From positions 59,973,606-60,037,605 of the forward strand of contig CM046854.1 of the NCBI GenBank assembly GCA_025617745.1: a stretch of DNA of 64,000 bases, in the 5' to 3' direction. How positions within the stretch are numbered: the first letter of the stretch is position 1; the number at the start of each line of letters is the position of its first letter. Shown piece after piece: positions 23,105 through 33,755 of this stretch. Position numbers and translations under genes: made by a program. This stretch comes from Heliocidaris erythrogramma (Eukaryota; Echinodermata; Echinoidea; Camarodonta; Echinometridae). The notes beneath the pieces were generated by a model. It saw only the letters and a program-made list of their open reading frames with translations. It searched no databases and was not told where the DNA came from.

Positions 23105-23535
23105 AGCGAAGCGACCGAGCGGGGGAGGGTGTGGGAGGGGGTATCCCCCTTTTAAAAAAATCTTCCATTTTAGGGCATCCCAATTTTTTTTTAAATGAAA
23201 AGAAGGAATGCATGGATCTACGCCAATGGACAGAACCCCTCAACTGAGAATAACAATGCGAGCGAGCGAATTTTCCTCGATATTTTCGTATTGAAATTAT
23301 GACATTTCTGCTTTTCTTATTTCTAATCATTAAAGAATGTGATGGTATTTCAAGATCAAATACAATGAGTTTGGATAATTATTATTTTAAGTTAATGTAA
23401 TATAATTCTTATTTATTTTATCCAAAAATATTCCGGGGGATGATAACACAGGCCATTTTTTTTTTTTGGGGGGGGGTATATACCCCCCTCCCCCCCCCCC
23501 CCCCTCCCCCTCCGATCGACACCCATGATCTGATT

Positions 23536-24150
23536 GGCTGAGAGCAAATTTGTCGGTAAAAGTCACTGACAAGACACTTGATGAAACACCCCCCAGGCTA
23601 CAAAGATGATAGGTAATCCCATATCAAAGATGAAGCTGGGTATTGGTCATGCAATTGCATCATGAAAAGAAACTGTCTGGAAGTCTTCCTGAATGATTTT
23701 ACTGTAATTAGGAAAATTGGGTATTACAAGGTTTTGGGAACTGTCAAGTTCAAACAAATTGACTAAATATTGTTGAAAACCATAGATAATCATGAAAGTT
23801 TTACTAGAATTTGAGTAAAAGGGGTCACACAAACATATAGCATCACGATTTGGTCCTAAGTTGTACATGTTCTTATCATAATTTGAAATAATAGAGCATT
23901 CCACTCCTTGGGTAATCTCTTGCATGGGATATTTCTAGTACTATGATATTCTTCCACATAAATGAATAAACTTTCAATGATTTTGGGGGTTTCGTTTGAA
24001 GAACCTTTGTCATGAAATGTCAAGCAGCTCTGCTCTTTCTTCTCATGCATAAATATATCTTATGGAGATCTGAATCGATCTGAATCCATAGTTACCGAAC
24101 CAAAGCACAACATGTGGGCAATTACCGGTATAGTCCAGAATGAGTAAAGT
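23536..24150. other. intron-like sequence, nothing else seen
   Basis: Between the hAT target duplication and MRPL39 piece 1. AT-rich, with no repeat or gene that I can support. Confidence 0.5.
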
Positions 24151-24157
24151 AACTTAC

Positions 24158-24337
24158 GCATTGCTACATGGTATGGAGTGGAAAGATCCTTGTTCATCGC
24201 CAGCCTGCAATCATGAGACTGACCCACTTGGTGGACAGTGATCTTCTCTACCCTCTTGACCGTGTCCAGTTTACGATGCTTCCCCTGGCATTGAGTGGCC
24301 GCTGCAGTAGTCAGAGGTTGTTCACTGGTGGAGATAC
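24158..24337 (-). pseudogene. MRPL39: MRPL39 exon-like piece 1
   Basis: Acceptor cag at 24340-24338; donor GC|gtaagt at 24158/24157. It encodes KRVEKITVHQVGQ and LAMNKDLSTPYHVAM, the conserved NK(N/D)(I/L)STPY segment of L39. The frame is open. Confidence 0.65.
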
Positions 24338-24440
24338 CTGATGAAATGACATGATTCAAGTTTGTGACATTCTGCATGTTTCAATATTGTCATATCAGAC
24401 TTTGAAATTTCTAAATTTTTATTTTTGGGGTAAAACGCTT

Positions 24441-24880
24441 ACCTGAGCTGCCATAGCAACAAGACCACATTGAGCGATTTGAGACGTAAAAAATGCGCGG
24501 AGTGTTAAAGCAAACAAAGCGTTCTTCAAGAACCGTTCCTCTAGAGCGGTCTAACTTGGAGCGGTCCAGCAGGGAGTGTGAAAGGCCTCAAAGATAAAAC
24601 GATAGAATGATAAAAACAAAGATAAACATAAGAAATCTAAAGAAAGACGATAGGATGAGGAAAAAAAAAGGGAAAAAAAGAAGCCTTGGAAATATATAGA
24701 GATAAATGCATCAGGCAGGCAGTATACGGTTTGATTGACCCGCTTACCTGAGCTGCCATAGCAACAACAAGACCACTTTGACTCGTTGAGACGTAAAAAA
24801 ATGCGCGGAGTGTTAAAGCAAACAAAGCGTTCTTCAAGAACGGTTCTTGAAGCGGTTTAACTTGGAGCGGTCCAAGGCCT
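24441..24880 (-). repeat. two copies of a GAACGG/GAGCGGTCC repeat
   Basis: 24441-24600 and 24745-24880 share ACCTGAGCTGCCATAGCAAC, GCGCGGAGTGTTAAAGCAAA and CTTGGAGCGGTCCA. The same family lies inverted at 38632-38860, together with the shared segment GCATCAGGCAGGCAGTATAC (24708-24727). Confidence 0.85.
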
Positions 24881-24899
24881 CTTATATGCTTTTGGTCTT

Positions 24900-27800
24900 T
24901 TGGTCTTATTAATATATTTTTTTTTAACAGTTTAGACGATGAAGTATGAATTGTACGTAAGAATTGTACGATGAATGTGTACATGCATGCGAGAGTCAAC
25001 TTGTTGGACGATGAGGGCACATAAAGGAACCAAAAAGATCGTACAAAATCATTGGTTGTGTAAATGTCATTTCTACATTAATTATGATTTTACACATTCA
25101 CAAGTTAATTTGTGGAGAGAATTATGGAGAGAAATGACGGGTGAATGTCATTGTAAGGCATGAACCGCATATTTCAGTCGATATCAATGACAATGTCAAT
25201 GCCAGTGTCAAACTGGTTCGGAAAAATGAAGCGTTCCGAAAACGCATGCACATTCAATAAATGAATGCAAATTGACGGTGTGTATTTTATCCCGATTTGA
25301 ACGCGTCGCATTGCGCGTGTCATGTGGTGCCTAGCTTTGGCAGAGCTGCCAAGTAGTCCATTTTTAACGTACTGATACGGTGTTTGTTGGTTTTTGTTTT
25401 TGTTTTGTTTATGTTTTTTTTTTTTTTACCTCTAAGTTTTCTGTGCGAAAATCCGATTTCTGAAATTTCCGAGTATGGTTGTGCGAACGTGACTGGCTGT
25501 GAGAACGAGCGTATGCGATGGTTGTGCCATTGTGCTGTGCGGGCGCACTACAGACGATTGCACCGTAGCATAGATTGCACGCTGTACAAAGTCCATGCAT
25601 TGATCTGGGTGTGTGTACGTGCTCTCGCGCTGTGCTAGCTAGATGCACGTGTTCTGGATGGATGCTGTGTATAACCAAGGAGTTGGTGTAACTTATGTAC
25701 TGTGTTCAGGGTCACGGTGTGTGAAGCGATGTTGTTTGTGCGGGCAAAAAATCTTCGATCTTCGTGTTTACGCAGATGTTTTCTCCTGCACATTTCCGTC
25801 ATGTCCGTGGATAATTACTATTAGTGATGAATAATCATGGCATCATCGTCGAAATTGGAGGGTAAAGCAAAGAAGCAAACATTCAAACCCGAGTACGCAG
25901 CAAAATGGGGCTGTATTACTGCTTCGAGACGAGAGTCGAGACGGGTTTAGAGCCTGTTGCAGACTGTGGCAGCTGCTAGCTAGCAGCAATTAAATATTAA
26001 AGGTACCGGGCTCCATCGGGGTAGCAAGCCAGTGCATTCCGCGGTGCATTTGGTGGATGTAGGCCTATATTTTGAACCAAAATGATCGTGGAACAAATAA
26101 AACTTGCGTTTCATCTATTCTACCTTTCAAAAAGTGACTAAAACCATTGTATGTATTATTGTATGTTCAAAAGTTTATAGTACAAGTGGTTCAAATTTAT
26201 TACTGGGCACATGTTCTTTACCTGGATAAAATGTAAAGCTGATTTAGGGACCTTTTTGTTGTCAAATGTCAATGCACCTACTTTGATATGTTAATTAAGG
26301 CTTAAATGGATGGAGTGAATCTTATTGTTATTCTTTTCAAAATGAGCTACTTTTACTGTCACTCCATTTAATTCTAGGTTGGACTTCACATGTAGTGGTG
26401 GTATCAATTTTATTTAACGCAGCACCATTCCGGATCAGACAAGCAATTTCATGTCAACACGTTATAGTTTGTAAGAAAAAGCTTAAATTTACAATTTTAT
26501 TACAGTTAAAAAACATGTAAATGATATTTTTATATTTTAGCATTTTTGTATGTCACATATCAAGTTGAGAAGGGACCAGAGTTTGATTTGTTTGGCAGTT
26601 CAGTAGGGGTTCTGTTTTAAGAAAACCATGTGATGTTATCAATTTAAAGCATAATTAAAAAAAAAGGCAGTGTTACCTTATATTTTTTAAATAGTCCCAA
26701 CTTCATGGACAGACCCATGTACATTTTCGACTTTGGCGGATTCGGTGAAGAGCAGTTAAATCACTTACAAACATATGCATGTACACTGTAGCATTCAAAT
26801 GAGACTACAGTGTATTCTATTAACAATTGAAGTATCAGTAATAAATGCATGTGGATAATGAAGAAAGGAAATACTGGGTTTTTTATCTTATAAATCAAAT
26901 TAGATAAGAATTTCATGCACATTTTACGGCACAATTGACAAATGAAAAGCTGGAAGTAATAACCTTTAAATTCAGGATACTGACACAGCCAGGGAGGTTG
27001 AGGAGGGGGTATTGCCCTCAACGCCCCTCTTGGTTTCATTTGGTACGTAGCCAAGTATTAGATCATGAATACAGAAATATCCAATTTTTATGTTTAAAGA
27101 ATATCTTAAAGAAGTATTTTTCCCTACAATTTTGAAATCTTTTAATGCGAAAGTAGAATTCAATTTTTATGTTAAAAGAAATATTTTCCCCACAATGTTT
27201 TAATGGGAAAGTATAATTCAATATGTATGCAGTGGCTTTTATCATGTTTATAGTAAGTAAGCATGTTCGACAGTTGCATGTTTAATCCTGTCTCTGAGAA
27301 ACTATTGTGCAGGTATAAATCAGAGATTTTCTTTTTGTGTTACCCAGTTATAAATCTTCATTTAATCTACATGATGTATGCCTTAAATTTCAATTGTTCA
27401 TTCTTAATGCTTTAAAATACACTACCAAAATTATATTAAAAAAAACTGTTGGGTTTCCATCACTGCCCCCACCCTGTTTTATTTTTCCTCAGATAGATGC
27501 TAGTTGTTTTTTGCTTGCGCAAGCCCAAGAGGTATTCTGTCATTTGGTTTCTTATAGGTAACCAAGTTTTATTTTTAAAAATCCAGTGGCATTTAAAGTA
27601 TGATTTACAGTCACCAGACAGACTTGAAGTTTAGTCGTCTGTCCCGTTCTCGTAATCGCAATTGACAGATCAACATTGCATGAAGTAGTGACGATGATCT
27701 GATCAGTTGTTATAAACGAGACTCTGTATTCCACTCCATTCACATAATATCAGATTTTAGGGTTGGAAAATTTGAGATTAAATATGTTGTTGATTTATAG

Positions 27801-27960
27801 GGCAATCCTTGGACAAGCCTTGGAGTCTCAAAAGTAACTTTGTGACAAAGAATATAAAAAGTGTACTTGTCTATTTCATGAGGGGAGAGACTGTGTTCGT
27901 GAAGCTTGCTTACAGTACTACATCTAGGTAGAAAAATCGTAGTCCGTCGGTCGTCAATCA
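24900..27960. other. AT-rich interval without a supported gene
   Basis: 25180-25900 is more CpG-rich and could hold a promoter or first exon of the neighbouring MRPL39 locus, but I cannot identify one. 27076-27225 holds a diverged direct duplication of about 75 bp (CAATTTTTATGTT repeated). The rest shows nothing. Confidence 0.45.
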
Positions 27961-27964
27961 CAGA

Positions 27965-28310
27965 TGTTAAAGTTTACCTGCAGGACTCTCTTATGACGCA
28001 TAACATGGTAACCGTTGCTGCTAGTGCAACCAAGCTTTGGTGATAGAAGCACTAGGGGTATCTTCATGTTATGGTGTCATCGAAGGTCATGTGATAAGGT
28101 CAAAGGTCATTTGAGGTCATACGTTAAAGTTTACCTGCAAGACTCTCTTATGACAAATAACTTTGCAACTGTCACTATCTTTTCAACCAAATTTGGTTTG
28201 TAGATGCACTTGGGGTAAATTTATGTTATGTGCCTTTGCAGGTCACATGGTAAGGTCAAAGGTCATTTTAGGTCATAGGTTAATTTTTCCAGCAAGACTG
28301 TCTTATTATT
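27965..28310 (+). repeat. tandem repeat of about 155 bp with AGGTCA half-sites
   Basis: About 2.2 copies; units start near TTAAAGTTTACCTGCA (27967, 28123) and a diverged third at 28280. Each full unit holds AGGTCAAAGGTCA (28097-28109 and 28253-28265), a direct repeat of the nuclear-receptor half-site with one spacer base. Confidence 0.8.
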
Positions 28311-28590
28311 GCCCCTGCATATTTCTTTCAGTTTTCTTCCATCATCCACTTTACAAATCTGCATTATTATTTTCGCGAGTGGGCGAGACACAATATCGCT
28401 TATGAGCTTGTTTTTAATAGTCTAGTTGATTTTTTTATCTCAAAATAATCACTTTTATTGAAACAAACATAAAACTATTGTAAAGTATGTACAGAAATGC
28501 CAAAATGGATTTTTCGCTAGGTTCACTGTGAACCATGTTTCCCCCCATACACTGCTATAATGTATGCTAACTTCCTTCAATTTAGTTTAG

Positions 28591-28898
28591 AATTTCAATA
28601 TGGCACGAAAAAGAGACATGATAACGAAGCTTTTCGACCTGCACTCATCAGGTTATCACGCAGGTATATAACAAATTACTCGAAATCAACTACAACTGTA
28701 TATTATATTCGATGAACCTGGACGCAACCCGGACGCCGTAATTTCAGAGCAAAGCTTGGACGTCCGGGTTGCGTCCGGGTTCATCGAGTATAATACAGTT
28801 GATTTCGAGTAATTTGTTATATACCTGCGGGATAACCTAATGAGTGCAGGTCCAAAAAGGTTCGTAATCATGTCTCTTTTTCGTGCCATATTGAAATT
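28591..28898. mobile_element. palindromic pair of Penelope-like terminal sequences
   Basis: Two inverted arms of about 150 bp meeting near 28742. Each arm matches the 3' end of the fragment at 6780-6955, including the last codons of its ORF (GTCCAAGCTTTGC) and the hammerhead-like motif. Inverted terminal repeats are a known habit of Penelope-like elements. Confidence 0.6.
28619..28658 (-). ncRNA. hammerhead-like motif, core intact
   Basis: Same motif order as 6873-6912, on the minus strand: TGATAAC, CTGATGA, GAAA, AAGCTTC, GTTATCA. The opposite arm (about 28829-28870, plus) has CTAATGA and CAAA in place of the core bases, so it should be inactive. Confidence 0.45.
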
Positions 28899-29057
28899 TT
28901 GTAGTACCAAGAAATTATTTTAGTTTAGTTTGGAGGAACTTACTCAATATGAATGTTTTTTAAAAGTTATGTTTAACAAAAAACTGATTTTCTGATTTTA
29001 TTGTCAAAATAGGCATTCACAAGGTGGATACCCTTTTTGATGGAATTACACATAATT

Positions 29058-29447
29058 ATAGGGAGGAGATAGAGGGCAAATTGAGAAAGAGGAAGAGAAG
29101 AAGGGTAGAATATCTTTCTTGATATTGGGTGAAGTCCTGAAAAGGGCTGTAAACCAGAGAAGGTCTGAAGGTTTGAGTTGGGCGAAGAGCAAAGAAGGTT
29201 TAGGTTTGAAGTCTGCAGACTCCTGATGATGGACAGTCAAGCTGCCTGGAACGTTGAGTCTTCTCTACTCACCTTTTTGCCGACTTAGAGACCTAAACCT
29301 TCTCAGTTCTTCGCCCAACTCAAGCCTTCACACCTCCTCTGGTTACAGTCCTTTTCAGGACTTCATCCAGTATCAAGAAATATTTTCTACCATCCTTCTC
29401 TTTCTCTTTCTCACCTCTCAATTTTCCCTCTATCTCCTCCCTATACC
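29058..29447. mobile_element. foldback element with a hammerhead-like loop
   Basis: Inverted arms at 29058-29205 and about 29285-29447 (GGGAGGAGATAGAGGG against CCCTCTATCTCCTCCC) with a spacer of about 80 bp that contains the motif at 29217-29261. No coding sequence. The layout is like the palindrome at 28.6 kb but the sequence family is different. Confidence 0.65.
29217..29261 (+). ncRNA. second hammerhead-like motif
   Basis: AGACTC (29217-29222), CTGATGA (29223-29229), a stem II that can pair (GG-A-CAG with CTGCC), GGAA, self-complementary AACGTT, then GAGTCT (29256-29261) that pairs perfectly with AGACTC. Against the consensus GAAA the second base is G, which should abolish or weaken cleavage. 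Confidence 0.45.
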
Positions 29448-29631
29448 ACATGGTGAACCATAAACCCTTCCTACGATTATCCGTACCACCATGCAAACTT
29501 TCAAAAATCATCCTATTATGAAATAATGTACTAAACTGTGCAAAAAAAGTAAGTCCCTCTTAAAACAAATTGTTAATTATTTTTTACTAGGAGGAGTTAT
29601 AAAAATATAATCATATATCCATGTAGACTGT

Positions 29632-29732
29632 AATTTTCTGTCTCTAAGTTTAATAGTAGCGAGCCTCTTATTCGGGTAGGGTCGGCTACAATCAGAATAA
29701 GTGGCTCGCTACTATCTTAGAGACAGAAAATT
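29632..29732. mobile_element. hairpin MITE
   Basis: Arms AATTTTCTGTCTCTAAG...AGTAGCGAGCC and the inverse, closing on a loop of about 20 bp. It is absent from the matching place in the right arm of the large palindrome, so it inserted later. Confidence 0.75.
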
Positions 29733-30011
29733 TTGGTCTACTATCCATGTAGCTAAACTTCTTAGCAAACTTTTGTGTAGAAATTATGGAGAGTTGCCAA
29801 GTCATGCTTCAGTGAACAGGTCTCGACCTACATGCAAATGTCATTTTTTGAAGTTCACAAGCCCCATGCCATGACTTCTATGCATCATATCTTAGCATAC
29901 TTTTGAGTTTTCAGCCTTAATGTAAAATAAATTGTATTCACTGTAGAACATATCAAATGAGTTGTGCGCAAAATTTCACGCATGAGTGAGCAAAAGGTGA
30001 AAATGGCAAAA

Positions 30012-30200
30012 ACTGGGCGTTGTGGCGTGCGCCTGTAATCCAGCTACCAGTGGAAGTTATAAACTGATTCAGCGGACCCAGGTTCGAGACTGAGTCACGT
30101 CTTTCGGATGGTGACGTTAAAGGTCGGTCCCAGACGTAAATAATCATATCTGATTGATACACGTCTGTAAAAACCCAATTACACACACACGTTTGACATC
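30012..30200 (+). mobile_element. SINE with a 7SL/Alu-like head
   Basis: GTGGCGTGCGCCTGTAATCC followed by AGCTACC (30022-30048) is close to the Alu domain of 7SL RNA and to the Alu right arm. GGTTCGAGAC (30081-30090) fits the B box. The body contains TCTTTCGGATGGTGACGTTA, a segment I associate with marine SINE families. It lies in the insert within the left arm of the large palindrome. No poly-A tail is evident, and the target duplication was not resolved. Confidence 0.5.
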
Positions 30201-31619
30201 TTTTGTGTGGTGAATTTGATCGGATGTAGAGGAATTCATGTTTTGGAGTTGTGTTTACAACATTCGCAGGTGATAATTATCAGTTCACAGTTGAATGAAC
30301 ACAAAACAAACACCAAAGACCATGTTGAAATCATAAAGTAATTACTGACTTTTTTTTGTTGGCACTGTAATCAGATAACATTTTTAGCTTGCTTATATTA
30401 CCCTTGTATACGTATCAATGATCTCATCGGATTTAATTGAAAGTTCACACTTTAATGAGGACGTTGGACTGGAACAGATTGTTTTTCACCTATTAAAAAA
30501 CAGTCAATTGCTTAATTTAGTTATTAATCAGAAGTCTTCTTGGGGAGTTCCTCTGATTTGATTTTCATGGAAATCCCCATCTCTAATTGCGCTGCAGTGA
30601 GCGAAAGAAACAAGAAAATTATGCAAATGAGGAGCAAGTTGAGGGTGCTGTCCCTGCTCTGTGCCGTACCGGATAATTAATTTGGTGCATGATCCTGTTA
30701 ATAATAGGTGCCAAATCCAGTGAAAAATCTCGCAGTAGAATGAACAATAATCAGCATTGAAAATAACCAATTGTTACTTTTCCTAAAACTCTGCTCCCTT
30801 ACTCTACATAGTGTCAATGGGGGAGGAAATAAAAATGCAATCTGGCTCATTTTCATTGATGATGATTATTCATTATACTGTGAGTTTTTTTCATGGGATT
30901 TGGCACCTATCTTCCTGAGGTCGCTAACAGGATCGTGAACCAAATTAAGTATCCAGTTTGGCACGGAGCAGGGACAGCGCCCTCAACTTGCTCCTCTTTT
31001 GCATAATTTTCTTATCTCTTTCGCTCACTTAGGCATAATAGATCGGGATTTCGATGAAAATCAAATCAGAGGAACTCCCCAAGAAGACTTGATTAGCCAA
31101 ATGAAGTGACTGAATGTTGTTCATTATTTGAAAAACAAGCTTTTCAAGTCCAACGTGCTCATTGGAGCGTGAACTTTCAATTAAATGGAATGAAATCACT
31201 GATACGTGTACACTGGTCAATATAAACATTCTAAAAATGTTATGAATAAGATTTTTAGTGCACAAAAATAAGTCAGTAATTACTTTATGATTTCAACATG
31301 GTAGTATTTGTTTTTTGTTTTTTTTTGTTCATTAACGCATGCGTGGAATTTTGCGCACAACTCATTTGATATGCTTGAAAGCAAATAAAATTTTGGTTAC
31401 ATACCTTCAAACGCTGAAAACTCAAAAGTATGTTAAGATATGATTGCATGATTGATGTTCACTGGAACATGACTTTTAGCGACTCTTCATAATTTCAACA
31501 CAAAAGGTTGCTAAGAAGTTTAGCTACAAGGATAGATTTTTATAACTCCTCCTAGTTAAAAAATAATTAGTTTGTTTTACGGGGACGTACTGTTTTTTAA
31601 ACAGTTCATACATGTATGA

Positions 31620-32060
31620 ACCGTATTTCATTTCTGGACTATCGAACCTAATTTCGTTTTCGGATTGACGAACCTTCGGAATATCAAACCTTTGGACTAT
31701 TTGAATCTTTGGAATAACAAACCTTCAGAATAACGAGCTGTTAACGAATTATCATTAAGGTGGGTGCCGGAGTCATGTTTTCCGGTTGTCCGTCCGTCCC
31801 TCCGTCCCGTTTTCATTGACGTTCTCGCGCATTTGATGGATCAACTTCAAACTTGGCTCATGTACGCATATGAGAGGGACGGTGAACTGATTACATTTTG
31901 GGGTCATGTGATTAAAGGTCAAAAGTCATAGAGGTCATTATACACACGAAAAGGACTCATTATTTTGTTAACATAATCATTTGATGGATCAACTTCAAAC
32001 TACCACTTACTCTCTGGACGATGTGGAAAGCCCCTATTTCTTTTGTTTATGGACATTATT
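31620..32060. repeat. degenerate GGACTATCGAACC repeats and GGTCAAAAGTCA-type repeat
   Basis: 31630-31745 is a run of about 16-18-bp units (GGAATATCAAACCTTTGGAC). 31755-32060 contains GTCCGTCCGTCCCTCCGTCC and two copies of TTTGATGGATCAACTTCAAA 125 bp apart. No coding signal. Confidence 0.65.
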
Positions 32061-32885
32061 CGAAAGGTCATCAAAAAGGTAACCAATTTTCATTTTTCTT
32101 TTTAATATAATGAACCTATGGTTGTCAGAGCACATTTGCTTTAGTATGCCATATATATATATATATATATCTTTTTGTACTCTTAATCTGCCCTTTTATT
32201 TACTTGTTAATTTCTTCAGTGCTCTCTTCTTTTCCTTCACCTTGTACTTCTGTTTTATTATCTTTTTTTCTTCTTCTTATTCTTCTTCTTTTCTCATTCC
32301 CCATTCTCCTCTACTTTTCCCTTTCTTTCCCAATTGTAGTGAATTTTGTACACTGTACAAGTTCCAAGATTATTGTTTATTCTGATGTGTTTAACTTATT
32401 TATGTTTGTATCAATCCCACTTTTTCTTTGAGGTGCAATAAAGAACACAGAATATAATTATTCATGTTTGTTAAGCCATTTCACCTTTATACCTCTATAC
32501 ATTGTATTGTAGTTGGCCTACGTTATAATGGTATTGATTGCTAATTTGAATTAACTATCACATGGAAATATGCCATACTACATAGGAATGGTTTGAAAAT
32601 TTACTGAGGCTGCCTTCCAAAGTCTGATGTAATTCTGATAGCGAATGTTATTGTGCAAACTTCTTTGTTTTAGCATTGAGAAAACTGAGAAAAATATACA
32701 TTGTATTCATGTCAACACCATTGTTATGCTGATATTGAATTATAATGAGTAATGTCAATAGTGAATATTAATAATTTCATACTCGCGGTATTTGTGCTTG
32801 TTGGGTGATTTCACCTGTAGACATGATACTGTGTATGCATATGGATACTGAGTTGTGGTTTGTGTTTTTTACAGATTATAATGCA
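32061..32885. other. AT-rich spacer
   Basis: An (AT)n run at about 32149-32170 and a pyrimidine-rich CTT tract at 32260-32330. No gene seen. Confidence 0.55.
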
Positions 32886-32888
32886 TTA

Positions 32889-33220
32889 AGGTGCATTCAC
32901 ATTAGAAACCACTTTGTGGCGCGACGTATTTCTTTGCTTTCACATGACACTACTTTTGGGCGCCACATATGCTAATGACCGCGCATTAACTCGTCAACTC
33001 TCAAATTAGAGAGCATTTTGTCAAAACTTGCTCAAACAATCTTATGGCAACAATATTCGCGCTATTTTTTTTTGTTGTTGATTGGTGCGCATTTGTTAGC
33101 AGCCAGACAGCAAACAAAAATGTCTTCTGCTTCTGCAAATTTTTTGCTCCCTCTATATCCCACAGACGTTTGTACCAAAAAAGGTTGCCGTACAAGGTCG
33201 CCTCTAATATGAATGCACCT
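32889..33220. mobile_element. 332-bp TIR element with TTA target duplication
   Basis: Starts AGGTGCATTCA and ends TGAATGCACCT, with TTA on both sides (32886-32888 and 33221-33223). A 3-bp TTA target is typical of PIF/Harbinger-type elements. No transposase, so MITE-like. Confidence 0.75.
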
Positions 33221-33324
33221 TTAGAAATTGCTTATAAAATTAGTCATAAGTATCATACTTTACTTTATTTTTTAGGCACTTGAACTTAAATCATTAAAAT
33301 TAGATGTCAAAATGAGTTAATATT

Positions 33325-33755
33325 CACTTGGTCTACTAGCAGATGGTCAAATTCTCTGATTGTCTAATACCATATCGGCTAAACCCATTTGGTCTACTAT
33401 TGATTTGGTCTAATTATCGTTTGGTCCAATCATCATTTGGTCTAATAGTCATTTGCTCTAAATGTCATTTAGTCTAATGTCCGGATGGTTTAATTGCCAT
33501 TTTGTCTACTTACACTTTCCCATTTTGTCAAATAGAAATTTGGTTTATTAGCAGTTCATCTAAGCATATAGACTAAGTCGTGTTAGACCAAATGGATATT
33601 AGACAAAATGGGTATAGCCTACATTGTAACTGGTAATTACACAAAATGGTTAGTAGACGAACTGGTTGTAGACGATATGGGAGTAGAACGTGTGGGATTA
33701 GACCAAACGGGCTTTAGACAAATTGGGTATAGACCAATCGGCAATTCACCGTCAA
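33325..33755. repeat. inverted minisatellite (TTTGGTCTAAT)
   Basis: The left half (33325-33565) is made of units like CATTTGGTCTAATAGT; the right half (33575-33755) is the inverted form (ATTAGACCAAATGG, GTAGACGAACTGG). Arms of short tandem units in inverted order repeat the design of the TU-like element on a smaller scale. Confidence 0.8.

Larger units (their letters stand above)
21186..23527. mobile_element. outer hAT-like non-autonomous element
   Basis: Starts CAGGGGTATCGATC and ends GATCGACACCCATG, an inverted pair. It is flanked by a perfect 8-bp direct repeat ATCTGATT (21178-21185 and 23528-23535), the target duplication length of hAT elements. About 1.86 kb of its length is a second element inserted inside. 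No transposase seen. It lies within an MRPL39 intron. Confidence 0.8.
19661..24337 (-). pseudogene. MRPL39: mitochondrial ribosomal protein L39 locus, decayed
   Basis: Exon-like pieces on the minus strand, in order: 24158-24337, 21006-21075, about 20650-20706, and 19661-19758. Joining the first two at GC|gtaagt and tgcag|AT gives AMHFNDTYMKRSAIALVNRQ, then PWHMW, which matches the start region of L39 (a large-subunit mitoribosome protein with a TGS-like N-domain) and restores a histidine codon split by the intron. The third piece reads PLTEDCEL, then two stops, then KDDDPK. The fourth starts AFWRSC and ends VRAPDIP, but in another frame. A SINE separates pieces two and three within what should be continuous coding sequence. 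Introns are kept, so this is an unprocessed copy. N-terminal and C-terminal exons were not found. An assembly problem is the main alternative. Confidence 0.6.
29549..31592. mobile_element. 2-kb imperfect palindrome (foldback element)
   Basis: The left arm (29549-30767) and right arm (30849-31592) are inverted copies along their length. Examples: TTTTTACTAGGAGGAGTTAT against ATAACTCCTCCTAGTTAAAA; CATATCAAATGAGTTGTGCG against its inverse at 31350-31371; GGGGAGTTCCTCTGATTTGA against its inverse at about 31063-31082. The spacer is about 80 bp. The left arm is longer because a hairpin element (29632-29732) and a SINE-bearing insert (about 29988-30293) were added. No ORF of note. Confidence 0.8.
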
